This document shows positions 21,225 to 33,408 of a stretch of DNA of 64,000 nucleotides, one piece after another. Origin of the DNA: Hypericum androsaemum (lineage: Eukaryota; Streptophyta; Magnoliopsida; Malpighiales; Hypericaceae); the NCBI GenBank assembly GCA_963995505.1, contig OZ023189.1, positions 1,625,155 to 1,689,154 on the forward strand, given 5' to 3'. The notes beneath the pieces are model-generated. The model saw only the letters and a program-made list of their open reading frames with translations, did not search any database and had not been told where the DNA came from. Numbering within the stretch: the first letter of the stretch is position 1; each line of letters opens with the position of its first letter. The position numbers were made by a program, and so were the translations under genes.

Positions 21225-21891
21225 TCATTGCATACTAAAGATTAATTATAGCTGGCTTTATACCCCACCTAGGGAGGTTACAGCCATAACTTGTAGGCTA
21301 CGTGGCCCACGTGACCAATGCCACTTCTTGGAAGGGAATCACTACACCATTACTTCCTACACTCAAAGAAATAACTTAGCAGACAAAGAAGAGAACACGA
21401 CCATCACTAACAAGACACGAACAAGACATAGACATGACAGCCCACTAACACGTATCGTGACATGCACTCGAAATTCGAGAAAAAAGGGCCGGATTACAAA
21501 ATTTTTCTAATTTCTCGCGCTCGTAATCGGACCATTATCATTACTTTTTTTTTTCCTATACTTGTAACCGGTCCTGTGAATTTTAGCTCCTTTTCTAGAT
21601 AATCCTGATACACCTCCTGATAAATTTTTATCATCTAGGTTTTTTAATATAATAATTTATAATTATCATAATAAATTTTATTTGTTACCCTAATTAATCA
21701 AATCCTCAACGGTCCTCTCTTACTTATTTATTTTAAATCTCTCAAGTTGAGGAAGATGATGTTTGTTTTATTACAGTTGGATATTAGAGGCGGGAAGTTT
21801 CGGGAACAGAGAACACAATAGTCAAATGTCAAGTTGGTGTCAGACTTTAGAAATTAGGAATATGCCATTTTACTCTATAGTCTCGAACAAA
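21225..21891. other. Upstream region of the UGT gene
   Basis: AT-rich spacer between MULE no. 1 and the glycosyltransferase promoter. No gene or element termini recognised. Confidence 0.4.
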
Positions 21892-21897
21892 TATAAG
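21892..21897 (+). promoter_or_regulatory. Candidate TATA box of the UGT gene
   Basis: TATAAG within AACAAATATAAGGAAAC, 119 bp upstream of the chosen ATG at 22016, a usual distance for a plant TATA with a short 5' UTR. Confidence 0.4.
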
Positions 21898-22015
21898 GAA
21901 ACTGGCATTTGACCGTCGTAAATATCAAACTTACCATAAGTTGCAGCGGAACCAAGTCTACCACCAAAAAACACTAAACCTTTCCACGAACTCCAACCAT
22001 CCATCCATCCCGGAG

Positions 22016-23473
22016 ATGAAAGACGCAGTAGTTCTGTACCCTTCGCCAGGGATAGGCCACGTCATATCCATGGTGGAGCTGGGGAAGCTCATCCTCCAAA
22101 CTGCCAACCACGACTTGTCCGTGACCATCCTTCTGATATCCTCCGAGTGGGACCACCCCGGCACCGACTCCTACATCAAGGCCACCTCCCAAGCCAACCC
22201 TCTCATCTCCTTCCGCCGCCTCCCCTTCGTTGCGGTGGACCCCGCGCCTCCCCGCAGCCGCGCCGCGATGTTGTTCGGATGCATCCGCCTCAATGCTCCC
22301 CACGTCCGGGACTGCCTCAAGGAGATGGCCGAAACGAGCAGCGTCCGCGCGTTGGTCATCGACTTCTTCTGCGCTTCCGCTCTTCAAGTCGGCGTCGAAC
22401 TCCGGATACCAACTTGTTTCTACTTCGCTTCGGGGGCCGCCGCTCTGGCTGCATTCCTGTGCTTACCAAGGATACATGAAGAACAGAGCAAGTCCTTCAA
22501 GGACCTCCAAGGCACCGTCCTGCATTTCCCTTGCGTGCCTCCGTTGAAAGCTGTTCACGCCCCGGAACCCGTTCTCGATAGGGACGATCCCGCTTACTCG
22601 GGCTTCATGTACTTCTGCTCGCACCTGCCTAAGGCTCAAGGGATAGTAGTCAACTCCTTTGTTGATCTTGAGCCGAAGGCTGTCAAGGTGCTTGAGGATG
22701 GTGTGTGCCTTGGGTCGCAGGCAAGAACTCCGCCGGTTTACTGCATTGGACCGCTCATCGCGCCGGGTGGCGGCCACGAGCACGACTGTCTTTCGTGGCT
22801 GGAGAAGCAACCCGAGGGCAGCGTGGTGTTTCTCTGTTTCGGCAGCCGCGGGTCGTTCTCCAGGCAGCAAGTTGCGGAGATTGCTGAAGGAATGGAAAGG
22901 AGCGGCCGGAGGTTCTTGTGGGTTGTGAAGAACCTACCATCCAAGGAGGAGAGTAAGCAGACTGAAGATTTGAGTGATTTTGAGCTGGAGTGTGTACTGC
23001 CTGAGGGGTTCTTGGAGAGGGTACAAGACAGGGCTATGGTTGTGAAGACATGGGCCCCCCAGGTGCCTGTGCTGAACCACGGTGCAGTGGGCGGGTTTGT
23101 GACCCACTGCGGGTGGAACTCGGTGTTGGAAGCTGTGGTTGCAGGGGTGCCGATGATCGCGTGGCCGCTCTACGCGGAGCAGCATCTGAATAGGAATGTT
23201 TTGGTGGAGGATATGTGCATGGCTATTCCTGTGGAGCAGGGGGAAGCGGATGGTTTTGTGACGGGTGACGAGTTGGAGAAGAGAGTGCGAGAGCTAATGG
23301 ACTCGGATAAGGGGAGAGAGCTCCGAGAAAAGAGCAGAAACATGAAAGTTAAAGGTCTAGCTGCCTGGAGTGAGGATGGTTCTTCAGCTCGAGCACTTGC
23401 CAATTTGGTTGAGACATGGCAAACAGGTGAACGTTTTGCAGAGCAAGAAGATTCTCATCTTCCGAATAATTAG
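22016..23473 (+). CDS. UDP-glycosyltransferase, family 1, UGT88-like
   Basis: It transfers sugar, probably glucose from UDP-glucose, to a small-molecule acceptor (flavonoid or other phenolic) in the cytosol. The 485-aa intronless frame starts at MKDAVVLYPSPGIGH. An in-frame ATG 25 codons upstream gives a leader with no family likeness, so 22016 is preferred. His15 in PSPGIGH and Asp116 in VIDFFC match the catalytic dyad. The PSPG box runs from Trp346 (WAPQVPVLNH) through HCGWNS to YAEQ at about 389; the final Gln is usual for UDP-glucose users. Length fits the family (about 470-490). The N-terminus (LYPSPGIGHVISMVELGKLI) is of the UGT88 type, a group with phenylpropanoid and dihydrochalcone acceptors. 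The acceptor cannot be told from sequence. GC-rich third positions contrast with the flanks. All key residues are intact. Confidence 0.93.
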   Translation: MKDAVVLYPSPGIGHVISMVELGKLILQTANHDLSVTILLISSEWDHPGTDSYIKATSQANPLISFRRLPFVAVDPAPPRSRAAMLFGCIRLNAPHVRDCLKEMAETSSVRALVIDFFCASALQVGVELRIPTCFYFASGAAALAAFLCLPRIHEEQSKSFKDLQGTVLHFPCVPPLKAVHAPEPVLDRDDPAYSGFMYFCSHLPKAQGIVVNSFVDLEPKAVKVLEDGVCLGSQARTPPVYCIGPLIAPGGGHEHDCLSWLEKQPEGSVVFLCFGSRGSFSRQQVAEIAEGMERSGRRFLWVVKNLPSKEESKQTEDLSDFELECVLPEGFLERVQDRAMVVKTWAPQVPVLNHGAVGGFVTHCGWNSVLEAVVAGVPMIAWPLYAEQHLNRNVLVEDMCMAIPVEQGEADGFVTGDELEKRVRELMDSDKGRELREKSRNMKVKGLAAWSEDGSSARALANLVETWQTGERFAEQEDSHLPNN

Positions 23474-24192
23474 GTTGTCTTGTTTTTGGATGCTTGTCGC
23501 GAATATTCACAAACATCGACTAATCAAATTCGTAACGATGTTGTACCTTGCAAATTTGAAACTCAATAATTAATAAGTGTCTGTTCTGCTTAGAGGAAAC
23601 ACCAGGAGTGAACGGCTAAGTAGTGATTACTGGTGAGACAACTATGTCCAACAAGTGATGAGTTTGAAGGAAAGAGCTTAATCTCAATAACCAGAATGAA
23701 CTTGGGCGCCAGTTCATCAACAGGGAAAGCAAACAAAGGAAACCATTCAAGTAATATGGCCGCATAACAAGTTTATCCCCCGAAAATACGAAATAAAGAG
23801 TCATTGATGTTTTTAAGAATGCAATGCATTGGGGAAGCAGGAACTAGCTAGTTGTATGCTCTGAATCAAACGAGAACATATTCTGAGCTAATTGACATCT
23901 TTTATTACTCCAACTGCTAAAAGTGCAGATGGCACAGACTACAACAGCCTGGTAAGTTTACCATAGAAATACAAAATACAGTTGAATGCGTCCCAGCAAC
24001 TTGAAGAACATATTTGTACACGCAATAAATCTAAACGATCGAGTGTCGAGCACCTTCGTTGTGTTTTCTCTGAGCATTCTAAAACTCTTGATACCCCTCT
24101 CTCTGTACACGAGTATGTATCTAGGTGATGCCATACACCTGCTTACCAGAACTTGTAGTTCCAGCGTTTGATCCGGAGGTTTGATCTTATGG
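23474..24192. other. Space between the convergent UGT and bHLH genes
   Basis: Contains the 3' UTRs of both genes. AT-rich, with AATAAT/AATTAATAAG downstream of the UGT stop (about 23565) as a possible polyadenylation region. No gene seen. Confidence 0.4.
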
Positions 24193-26980
24193 TTATTGCT
24201 TAGAGGCACACGTACATTTACTTTGATGCTCCGACAGCTCCTGCCAAGATTCAATTTTCCCAAATGATCAGTTTTCGTCCCGACTCATTCGCTAAAGTAA
24301 AGTGACCATCAGCAAACTTGAACTCCTAGATCCCACAAATACAAGCAATCTCATGCTATACAAACAAACCTGTCACAGGGACCTAGAAGATCATTTTCCC
24401 TGATAGCATCAGAGAGACAGAGATAGAGCTAAATGATAACGGTACATTGCACAAAAGAGAGCAGGTAAAGGGATCAAACTCTCAGCTAATTGGACATTAT
24501 GAAAAATAAAAGATGCCAGTATTCTGATACAATTGATAGAGTACCTGGATTTGCTTTTGCAGCGTCTTAACATATTCTAGTGCCTCGTCTAGCATATCTG
24601 CTGTGTTTGTTTGCTGCAAGCAATAGATAATAACACCCAAGTCTAAGTATTCAAACCTAAAGCTGATATGTACTCGAGACCCACATGGCAAACTGAGAAG
24701 TAATTGAGCTTGCAGCCTAAAATTCAGTCTTCAAGATTGTTGTGCAGAGGAAATAAACTAGCCAAAATAATAACTAATGAGTCTGGTCTGTATGCACAAA
24801 GCGTAAATTACACAAATTTCATGTATGTGACGAGTTGCAGACCTCTTTTGCAACACTAATGAGAAAACAAAGTACACCTTAATCAGGGTCCATGCCATTA
24901 TATATAGACTGAAGAAACCTGAAATGAAATAATATAGTAACATAAAAAGCTTGCTGTGGATTGCGAGGAGAAAAACACAATTGGTCGATGGTACATTCAA
25001 AGTCCAAAACGGATAACCAATAACGAACTCAACACACTTACATCACTAGGATAAGGTGGCCTTCTATGCTCAGTCAAGAACTCGATCCCCGTGTTTATTT
25101 CTATTAAGCCAAAGCACAACCCGTCCGCTATACAAATACCATTACAAGGAACTCCCTTCGCAGGCAGTAAAATTGTAGTAAATAAGAATAAAAATTACAG
25201 GAAAAACACTAAGAAATAAGATTTTTAGAGAAGAGGGTAGAGACAACTAGAAGAAAAAAACAGAGGAACAACTGAGATCTAAATGGGTCAATACCCTATA
25301 TATCTTTACAGTGCAGTTAGCAAGAATTTAATTTCATCAAGCAAACAAAGCATGAATGTTCTTTCACATATATTGTAATTTAAGCAACAATATGAACCAA
25401 AACTTCAGTAAGCATATTGTTCGAATACCGTGTCTTTAACATAGCCAAAACAAAAGCATGTTTAATGGACATCTGTTTCTCATACATTCTATACAAGTTT
25501 AATGATTATTTCCTCTTGTATCTTCCGAAAGCACAAATATAAAGCACGTTAAATGAACATTTGTTTCTCATACATTCTATACATGTCTACATTATCCATT
25601 TCGGATGAAAAGCTGAATCAATGTCATGCTGAATCGCTAATAGCACTTGTCCATAAGTAATATGGCTTCAGCGAGCACATTTTGTTCAAGACAATCATTA
25701 GAAGGAATTTCGGTCAACATGAGAAATTGCTGAATTTAAGAATGAATAGAATAACAAACAGATTCATCAAGTAGTTCCTATATCTTGTTGTCCAATTAAT
25801 CATGGAACTCAACTTTCAGTTTCTGTATTTCTTCTGCAATCTTTACAATTTAGATAGACTTAATAAGCTCCATATAGTTAGGTCTGCTCCTCAAGAACAA
25901 AGCAAAAAAATTCAGTGCGTTAGCAGACTTTGGTTCAGGAAGGGATTATGAAAATTTTGAAAGGAATGGAAAGATAATCTACTTTCATTAAGTGATTGCC
26001 TCATGAGATCAAACTAAAATACAGTAATATGCATTGACAACTAGATAAGTCAACCGACACAATTACATATTCGTTCATTTTGACTTGCGGTATATGTTGT
26101 GACAAAAAAGGCATGCTTTCCAGTAACAAAATGCAGACCAAGCACTGGCATCTAAGCTTAAGCTAAAGCCAAAAAGCCTCTTTCGTGCTAAAAAAGCAAT
26201 ATCTGGTATTAAAGAGAATGTAAAGGTAGCAGAACATTAGAGCCTTGTTTCAGAAATTCCGCCACACATACAGGCACTAAGGATGGAGACATGAAGCCCC
26301 AAAACAATGTACAAACCAAGAGCAAAGGTAAGAGGTCACCTTATCCATATTTGGAACAAGCTCCTGCAGTTTCCTTATTCGATCACTGATTCGAGTTCTT
26401 CGGACCTGACACACAAAAGCAAGACCGATTTACTGACAGAACAAATAACCCCTGCGATTCTGGCCGCCAGAACCATACCCTTTCCGCAATGCTCCGGGGA
26501 TGTGTAGCAAAACCACGCTTTGCTCGCACTCTGCGAGGAACAGCGTCCTCGAGGAAATTCTCCATATCCATGTCAATCATACTAGATTCAGCGCCACGTA
26601 CTTGCCCACTTGTCTCTCCATTCTGACAAAAGAAAAAGATCATAACTTATTGAGCCCAAATCCTGTTCAAACTTGTTGCAGCAAATTAGAGAAGCAAAAC
26701 TAACCAACGAAAAGGAGACATTGGTGGCAGAGTCGAAGGTGGAAGAAGGGACCCCGAAGCACCCATCAGTGAGAAAATCAACTGGGGAGCTGTTCTGGCG
26801 GTGGAGAGGGCCCGTGGAAGACGACGACAGCAGCTGGGTGAAGTTCTGGTTGGACTTTAGTGGGTCGCTTTCGTCCTCTTCGAGGAGGGATTCTAGCCAG
26901 TTACCCGCCGGAGCCGACCGGAAGCGGCTCAGACCAGAGCTGCTGCTGCTGCTGCCACTCCAAGAAGGTGGACGGTGCAT
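24193..26980 (-). CDS. bHLH transcription factor, FBH / bHLH80-81-like (five exons)
   Basis: Spliced protein of 200 aa. Minus-strand exons: 26980-26705, 26622-26479, 26405-26340, 24613-24545, 24240-24193. All introns are GT-AG and every junction keeps frame. Exon 1 starts MHRPPSWSG, is Ser-rich, and includes GNWLESLLEEDESDPL. Exon 2 encodes MENFLEDAVPRRVRAKRG and ATHPRSIAER. Exon 3 is VRRTRISDRIRKLQELVPNM. Exon 4 is QTNTADMLDEALEYVKTLQK. The tail is ELSEHQSKCTCASKQ. The basic region ATHPRSIAERVRR, with a Pro where most bHLHs have another residue, is specific to the FLOWERING BHLH / bHLH80-81-122-128-130 subfamily. In Arabidopsis, FBH members bind E-boxes in the CONSTANS promoter. Intron 3 is long (about 1.7 kb). 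At 200 aa it is shorter than Arabidopsis bHLH80/81 (about 260), through a shorter N-terminal half. Likely nuclear and dimeric. Confidence 0.9.
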
Positions 26981-27350
26981 CTGCTTGCCTACTGCCTCCT
27001 CCCAGGGAAGCACACTTTCTTTCTTTCCCTTTTTGGATGTGAAGATGGAAGTGAACTTCTTCTTGTTTGGGGAAGTACTGTACTGTACAGTTCTTCTTCG
27101 GTTTCTGTGTCTAGAAATTTTACGGGCTGGGTGGGTGGGGATAACGACCCAGAAAAGGATGGATACGTTTGAGGCCGGTTTGGTGATACCTCCTCCATTT
27201 TCATTAAAGCCCAGCGGCACCAAATGGACTGACTAAATGGGCCGCGTGCTATAAGGACATTGTTGTACCCCTCAAAAACATCTAAATAAAATCCTCCTTG
27301 TCCTTCTCCCCAAAGTACCTTCTCCCGAAACTATGAAACAATTTCGTCCA
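26981..27350. other. 5' flank of the bHLH gene
   Basis: Upstream region on the minus strand; the frame continues open for 81 codons without a likely earlier start. It probably holds the 5' UTR and core promoter. No clear TATA was fixed. Confidence 0.35.
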
Positions 27351-27353
27351 AGA

Positions 27354-27460
27354 AAGATGCGAAAGAGGTGGATGGCGATCAAGTTAGACCTAGAGAAGAC
27401 CTATGATAGACTCAAATGGGGATTCGTGAAGGAGACCTTGGTGGACCTAGGCATGTTGTA
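27354..27460 (+). pseudogene. LINE reverse-transcriptase fragment
   Basis: The plus frame reads WMAIKLDLEKTYDRLKWGF followed by VKETLVDLGM. The KLDLEKAYDR block is a hallmark of plant L1-type LINE reverse transcriptase. Only about 35 codons are recognisable; both sides are lost. Confidence 0.75.
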
Positions 27461-27469
27461 CCTACTAAC

Positions 27470-28063
27470 CAGATTTTGAAGTAAGAATTTGTGGTTCTCT
27501 AACCGAAATTTGTCGACAGCAACTCGGTCGATTCTTGACTTCAAACAAAATTTTGACATCCTTACACTTCAAAGTTGTAGATATACGTCTCAGCTTTGCA
27601 CATCAACTTGAATCACCTCAATCAGACTCAGGAGTAAGAAGTTGTGGCTCTCCAACCGAAACCTGTCCACCACTTCTCACTGTCGTTGGGCATGCCATTT
27701 GACATAACTGAGCATGCCATTTTTTATCACTGGGCATGCCAGTTAACATAACTGGACATACCATTTGACATAACCGAGTATGTCATTTGACAAACATCTT
27801 CCAGCCGCTTATAACTCGATCAACTATTGACTTCAAACCTATTTTTGACATCTTTACACTCCAAATTTGGAGAAGTCATAAACTACAAAGTTGCAAATAT
27901 ACATCTCAGCTAGGCACAACAACTTGAATCAACTCAATCAGACTTTGGAGTAAGAAGTTATGGCTCTCCAACCAAAAACTGTTCTCGTAACTCGATTGAC
28001 TCTTGACTTCAAATGTATTTTAGTTATCCTTACACTTCGAATTTGGAGAAGTCACAAACTACA
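27470..28063. repeat. Tandem array of about 150-185 bp units, left part
   Basis: Units are marked by AGTAAGAAGTTGTGGCTC followed by TCCAACC near 27478, 27630 and 27950, each with ACTCGGTCGA-, CATCCTTACACTTC- and AAAGTTGTAGATATACGTC-like blocks in the same order. One unit carries an extra run of about 25-bp subrepeats (GCATGCCATTTGACATAACT) at about 27690-27795. MULE no. 2 interrupts the array at 28073, and it resumes at 35747. Confidence 0.7.
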
Positions 28064-29008
28064 AAGTTGTAAGGGTAAATTATTCTCAAGTCTCTCGAGT
28101 TTGCTTAAATATACTCAAAAGTCTCCCTATTTATAAAATACACGTCGACGTCCCTCTTGTTTGATTTTATTATACTATCGGGTCCCTAGCGCACGTTAGC
28201 AGCTCTTTTTTCATTTTTGACAATGAAATGACCAAAATATCCTTTTAGAAAAAAAAAGATGCTGACATCATTTCTTCTTCTTCCTCCTGGCCAGTGACAT
28301 CATCTCGTAATCAATTCAACACTAAATCAAAATCAAACAAAATAAATTTTTGGGTTTAACACGATCTGTTCACCGACGCCGCTGCCGAGATCTGTCTCCG
28401 GTGGACCCACAGTGTAGTTTGATTCAATTACAGATCGTCCATGGCTATTTGGTGTTGAATATGAGATATTGGAGATTCAGAGATATGGTGTAGTTCAATA
28501 TGTAAGGTGTGTTGTTTCCCTCCCGAGGTTAGCCCTCCCATTGCCCTTCTTCGTCCTTCAAGCTATCCTCCGACCCATCCCACAACACCTAGAAGTGAGA
28601 AATATACGAAGAAGAAAATCACGAAAGATGATGCCCCAGAAGACTGGTATATTAAAAATTAACTAGAACCCACTCGAAACCCTAAACCAAAATACCCAGA
28701 AGCTGTCCTTTGACCCATCCCTCCGCCCATCCCTCATCTCCATCATTTCCTGGGCCGTACGAATCACAAAGCTTCCACCTTGAGGAAGGCATTTCTAGGA
28801 GAAAGAAACCATAATTCAATTCGCACATTTCGGAGATAAAAGGCCCAGCCTTTGAGAAGGCTACATAGGGTGGAGATACGGGAAAAAGTCTGGGTGAAAG
28901 AGAGAGAGGGAAGAGAAGAAGAAAAAGGAGGAGGCTTTAGGGATTCGGGGATTATAAATTTTTATTGATCTGGGTTAATTTTGCTACGATGTAGAAGAAG
29001 AGATGATG

Positions 29009-31140
29009 TGTCACGACCCAAATTCGTGGTCGGTGACCGGCACGAGATCATGTCAAACTTAATATAATAAACCACAACCTAGCAAGCCTCAAATCATAAA
29101 ACATCATTCTTATTACCAGGATTGTCAAAACATTTTTTTCCACAACATTGTTTCTTCAAACAAATATATTTATCGTGTCCAAAACCTGGTAGGCATTGGA
29201 GTACACATCTCAACGTCATATTATCAAACTCATCCTTTTAAAACATAAACATAAATTTACACATACATTACATATTAATATTAATCTAAGATCATATGTC
29301 AAAGACTAACAAATATGTACAATGGAGTGACCTAGATTACAAAAGAGAAAGACCATCTGGAGACCTTCAAATGTAGCCCGAGATAGAAGATAACGGGCTG
29401 AACTCAGAGGAAAAAACTTCTCTAGATGCAAACCACGGCTTAAACCTCTTCACCTGTTGATTGAAGTAAGGGATAAGTGCTTTGAAACACTTAGTAAGCC
29501 AATATTATAAGTAACATGTATTTAACCAACCAAACATCTCCATCAAACCCAAATACTACCACAAGGCTACTATGACAAAAGGACCACTTCACAAATAAGG
29601 TAATCAAATAATCACATATCAAACATAACCAGAAGTTTAGATAGACCTTTACAAACACATAGCACAAATCGGATGAACTTCAGATAGGTCTAGATAGTGT
29701 CACTCCCACAGCGACACGAGGATACCATATTTTAAAGGCGCCATCAGAAACCAACCCCGCCGGCCAAATATCATATCATATACATATCCAATGTATCCTC
29801 AGTATATGTGCACATATGCCAACATCTCCGGTTGATTACGGGTAGACCTCATCATCCGCCATCTCACAAATGACATACCAAACACACATAATACACATTG
29901 ACCAAAATATATTGACCACATATTCAAATTCATACCAAAAGAGTCCCATATCACGAATTGGGCAAAATAGCCCCAAATAGACAAACAATCCACAAACATT
30001 ATCAAATCCCATATTGACCAAAAACTAATCATATAACCATACTTTAAACCAATCAAAAATACACCAAATTATACATATCACCCACCTCTAGTTAACTAAA
30101 CACATATTATAAAGAATATCCACTTACAAGACAATGGTTGCTCAAACCATTCAAAGAGAAGCTCCGTGCTTCGTTTTATAACTCGTGGCACTCGGATTCA
30201 AAACGTCGGTTAACTAGTCAAAAGAATATAAACCACTATCATTACCAACCTCTCAAGCATGTAATTAGATCCTAGGTAACATAAAAATGTCTTAGTTCAT
30301 TTCTTAGATTCGGATTTACACAAGGCAGCCCCAAAACCTATACTAAAATTCACACCCCCGATGATCAATTTCTCTTCCAACTTCTATACATAAAAATCCT
30401 AGCTAAAACTTACCTTAACTTTCTTCTTCTAGGTCTATATTAATCTGTTCTAATCTTCACCTACTAGCTTCTTCAAGGTGTAAAAGGGTTTCTACTCAAA
30501 TTAAGCAAAATCCTACAAAACTACTTACCTATTTTTCAAGTTGTTAAAATCTGTCCACCTTTTTTCCTTCTTCTTTTATCTTCGGTTTCACCCTTTCTCC
30601 TAGGCCTTCCTCTCTGTTTTTCTGTCCTAAATGACCAATTGGTTCGTGCCTATCTTCTGGTCCAAAAGATTTTTCCTTTTATATGCATGCTAAGTATCTT
30701 AGTCATCATACTTTTTATTTGCCACCTAGCCAACTTGCAATAGAATTTTCCTTTTGATCCTAGACTTTTCCAGCCATTCAAAATCATTTCTAAACTTCTT
30801 AATATATTCTAATAAGTCCCTAAAATGAGCCTTATTCAAATAAAGTCACATAACAAATTATTTTCATAAAATTTCCCAATACCGACGAAATTAGACCAAT
30901 TTCTGAGCACCTTGATTTATTGCTCTGTTATGGCCAGATTATTTCATAAATTACCAAAATCAAAGAACAAAGTTATAGATCAAGGTGTTACGAATCCACA
31001 CAAATTAGAATCACCTAATTTGAAGTCCAGATGGAGAAGTTATGCATATTTTACCAAATGATGACAGACTAAGCCTAAACCCTTCCAAAACCAACCTTAT
31101 TTTGTTGTAACAAATTTGATTGAAGGGTTAGGGTATCACA
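29009..31140 (-). repeat. Chromovirus 3' LTR
   Basis: 2,132 bp, nearly identical to 33409-35541. Short frames within it (for example 29799-30056) are found in both LTRs and are not genes. Near 30970-31070 it contains the AAAGTTATAGATC...GAGAAGTTATG module seen in other LTRs of this window. Confidence 0.92.
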
Positions 31141-31154
31141 GTCTCCCCTCCTTA
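31141..31154 (-). other. Chromovirus polypurine tract
   Basis: The minus strand reads AAGGAGGGGAGAC directly before the 3' LTR start TGTGATACCC, the expected position. Confidence 0.75.
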
Positions 31155-31200
31155 TAAAATTCAAACCCCCAATTTTCAAAATGGAAGGCTAACTTACTTG

Positions 31201-31739
31201 TCATGCAAATAGATGTGGGTACTTCATTTTCATCACTTCCTCTATTTCCCAAGTTGCCTCAGCCAAGGAACGATTTGCCCATTCAACCTTGACCATCGGA
31301 AGCTCTCTATTCCGAAGCTTCCTGACTTCACGATCAAAATTCTTATTGGATTCTCCTGATATGTCAAATCTCCACTTATCTCTACTATCTATGGCTTCAA
31401 AACAAGAGTAGGATCGTACAAATATCGCTTAAGCATAGAGACATGGAACACTGGATGAATATGTGACAAGGATGGTGGCAAAGTCAATCGATATGCCACT
31501 GGTCCAACTCGCTCCAAAATCTCAAATGGGCTAATATATCTAGGACTGAGTTTGCCCCTTCTCCCAAACCTCATTGTTCCCTTCATAGGTGAAACTTTGA
31601 GAAAAACATGTAGTCCCACATCAAACTCGATATCCTTTCGTCTCTTGTCTGAGTATGACTTTTGCCGACTCTGGGTAGTTTCCAACCTTTGTCGAATCAA
31701 CTGTGTCTTCTCATTGGTTTCTTGTACTAAGTCATTGCC
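31201..31739 (-). pseudogene. Chromovirus integrase C-terminus and chromodomain
   Basis: Minus strand. From about [20 protein letters not shown], through [20 protein letters not shown] and [12 protein letters not shown], to a stop at 31389. A chromodomain follows in a shifted frame: REVRKLRNRELPMVKVEWAN, ATWEIEEVMKMKYPHLFA, stop at 31201-31203. This order is typical of the Tekay/Del clade, whose chromodomain guides insertion to chromatin. A stop and a frameshift break it. Confidence 0.85.
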
Positions 31740-33246
31740 CACTAGTTTGAATATTGCATGATCTAACAACTTCACAAACATACATAAACCTGCTCGAAGG
31801 AGTGGCAACAATCATTGACTCATCCAAACATACAGGCATAGCATCCAAATATTGAACATATTGAGATGACACAAAAGAGTGTGTAGAACCCGAATCAAAT
31901 AGAATGCGTGCATAAGATGATCCAATGAGAAGGTTACCTGATACCACAGTGTTACTAGCATCAGCATCTCTCCTGGTCAAAGCATATACTCTAGGGTGTG
32001 CACCGCCTCCTCCACTATCAGATTTAGGTCCCTCAATTCTCAAACCTACTTTCCTTTGATCAAGTAGATTGCCTTGTTGAACTTGTGGTCGAGAAAACTC
32101 TTGTGTTGATGGCCTAACTATCAAACTCGCCACTTGCTTACACTGAACAACTGTAGGACAGTCTTTCACCAAGTGACCTTGCATGCCACAATGAAAACAA
32201 GCTCCTATCCTTTTGTAACAAACATCTCCAGGATGTTGTTTACCACAACTTTGGCATTTTCTGAAATTACTGGATTGGTTCTTACTGAATTGCTGACTAC
32301 GAAAATCCTTCCCTCTACCAAATCTTCCAACTGGTCCTCCACCCCTTGACGATACAAGCTGATTGTTGGTCCATCTTTCTTGCTGTCTAAAGCCTTGATT
32401 GAAACTCCTTTGTGGTGGCTTATCAAACTTCTGAAATTTTGGTTGACTTTGGACCACTCGACGTTCATTATCTCGCATCTCTAAGGTTCGAGCACAATCC
32501 ACTGCAGATGCATATGTCTCGAAACCACGAGGATACATAACTTTAAACATAGAATCATCAAGTCCAAGAATAAACCTCTTTACCTTCATCTCATCATTAG
32601 GAACCAAGTGTTTTGCATATCGTGATAGATAAGTGAACCTCTCATCATACTGAGATATTGTCATGTCTGGAGTCTTCACCAATCGCTCAAATTCAAAAGC
32701 TCGGGCATCTTTCAAACTCTCTGGTAAGAACCGATCCAACAAGGCCTTAGTAAAGATCTCCCAAGTCCATGCATATGATCCCTCATTCTGGAACCAAACT
32801 ACAGCCACACCTACCAACTTAAATGAAGCCAACTCCACCATTTGCTCTTTATCGCACCTTAAGATTCTTCTCCTCTTCTCCATCTCATCACTGAATACTT
32901 GAGGATCATCACTTAAGCCAGAAAATGTTGGCGGATTCAACTTCAAGAACTCACCCAAAGAGTCATCTTTAGCAGCTAATGTAACATTCTGCTCTAATTG
33001 TGTTTGCTGAGTAGCGATGAATTTCTCCATTGCTTTCATAACTCTGTCTACACCATCACCACCCTGCCTCTCCATCTCAGAAGTAGGAACAGTAGCAACA
33101 GGTGGTGGAATCTCATCTCTAGTGACCCTATCAGCGGTGGTGGCTTCACCTGGTGGTGTAGTTTCAGATGTAACATCCTTCCTCTGACCTTGGGAGGTTT
33201 CACCCTGCTCCCTAACCGTATCCATACCACTACGTGTAATGGTCAT
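31732..33246 (-). pseudogene. Chromovirus gag, zinc knuckles and protease start
   Basis: A 504-codon minus frame starting MTITRSGMD. It has Retrotrans_gag (FKLVGVAVVWFQNEGSYAWT, FERLVKTPDMTISQYDERF, RFILGLDDSMF), a CX2C-type knuckle CFHCGMQGHLVKDC preceded by CQSCGKQHPGDVCY, and a retropepsin start ARILFDSGSTHSFVS with active site DSG. It ends about 50 residues later, where a deletion joins protease to integrase C-terminus near 31740. Confidence 0.9.
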
Positions 33247-33390
33247 ATCCTCCTATACAAATAAGTCAGAATTAAGCATACCAAAGGACAACACAACAAA
33301 AGAGGTTCAAGGACAAGACAAATTCTATGCTCCATTATACATAACACATAATTCAAACAATAAGCTAGGCTCAAACCTAGGGCTCTAACC

Positions 33391-33405
33391 GAGCTATGAT
33401 ACCAA
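33391..33405 (-). other. Primer binding site (tRNA-iMet type) of the chromovirus
   Basis: The minus strand reads TTGGTATCATAGCTCGG, four bases from the 5' LTR end. It matches the plant initiator-Met site TGGTATCAGAGC with one change. Confidence 0.85.
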
Positions 33406-33408
33406 CTC

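Noticed and set aside
29799..30056. 85-codon minus frame in the chromovirus LTR
   Set aside because: Present in both LTRs (also 34199-34432), inside non-coding LTR sequence.
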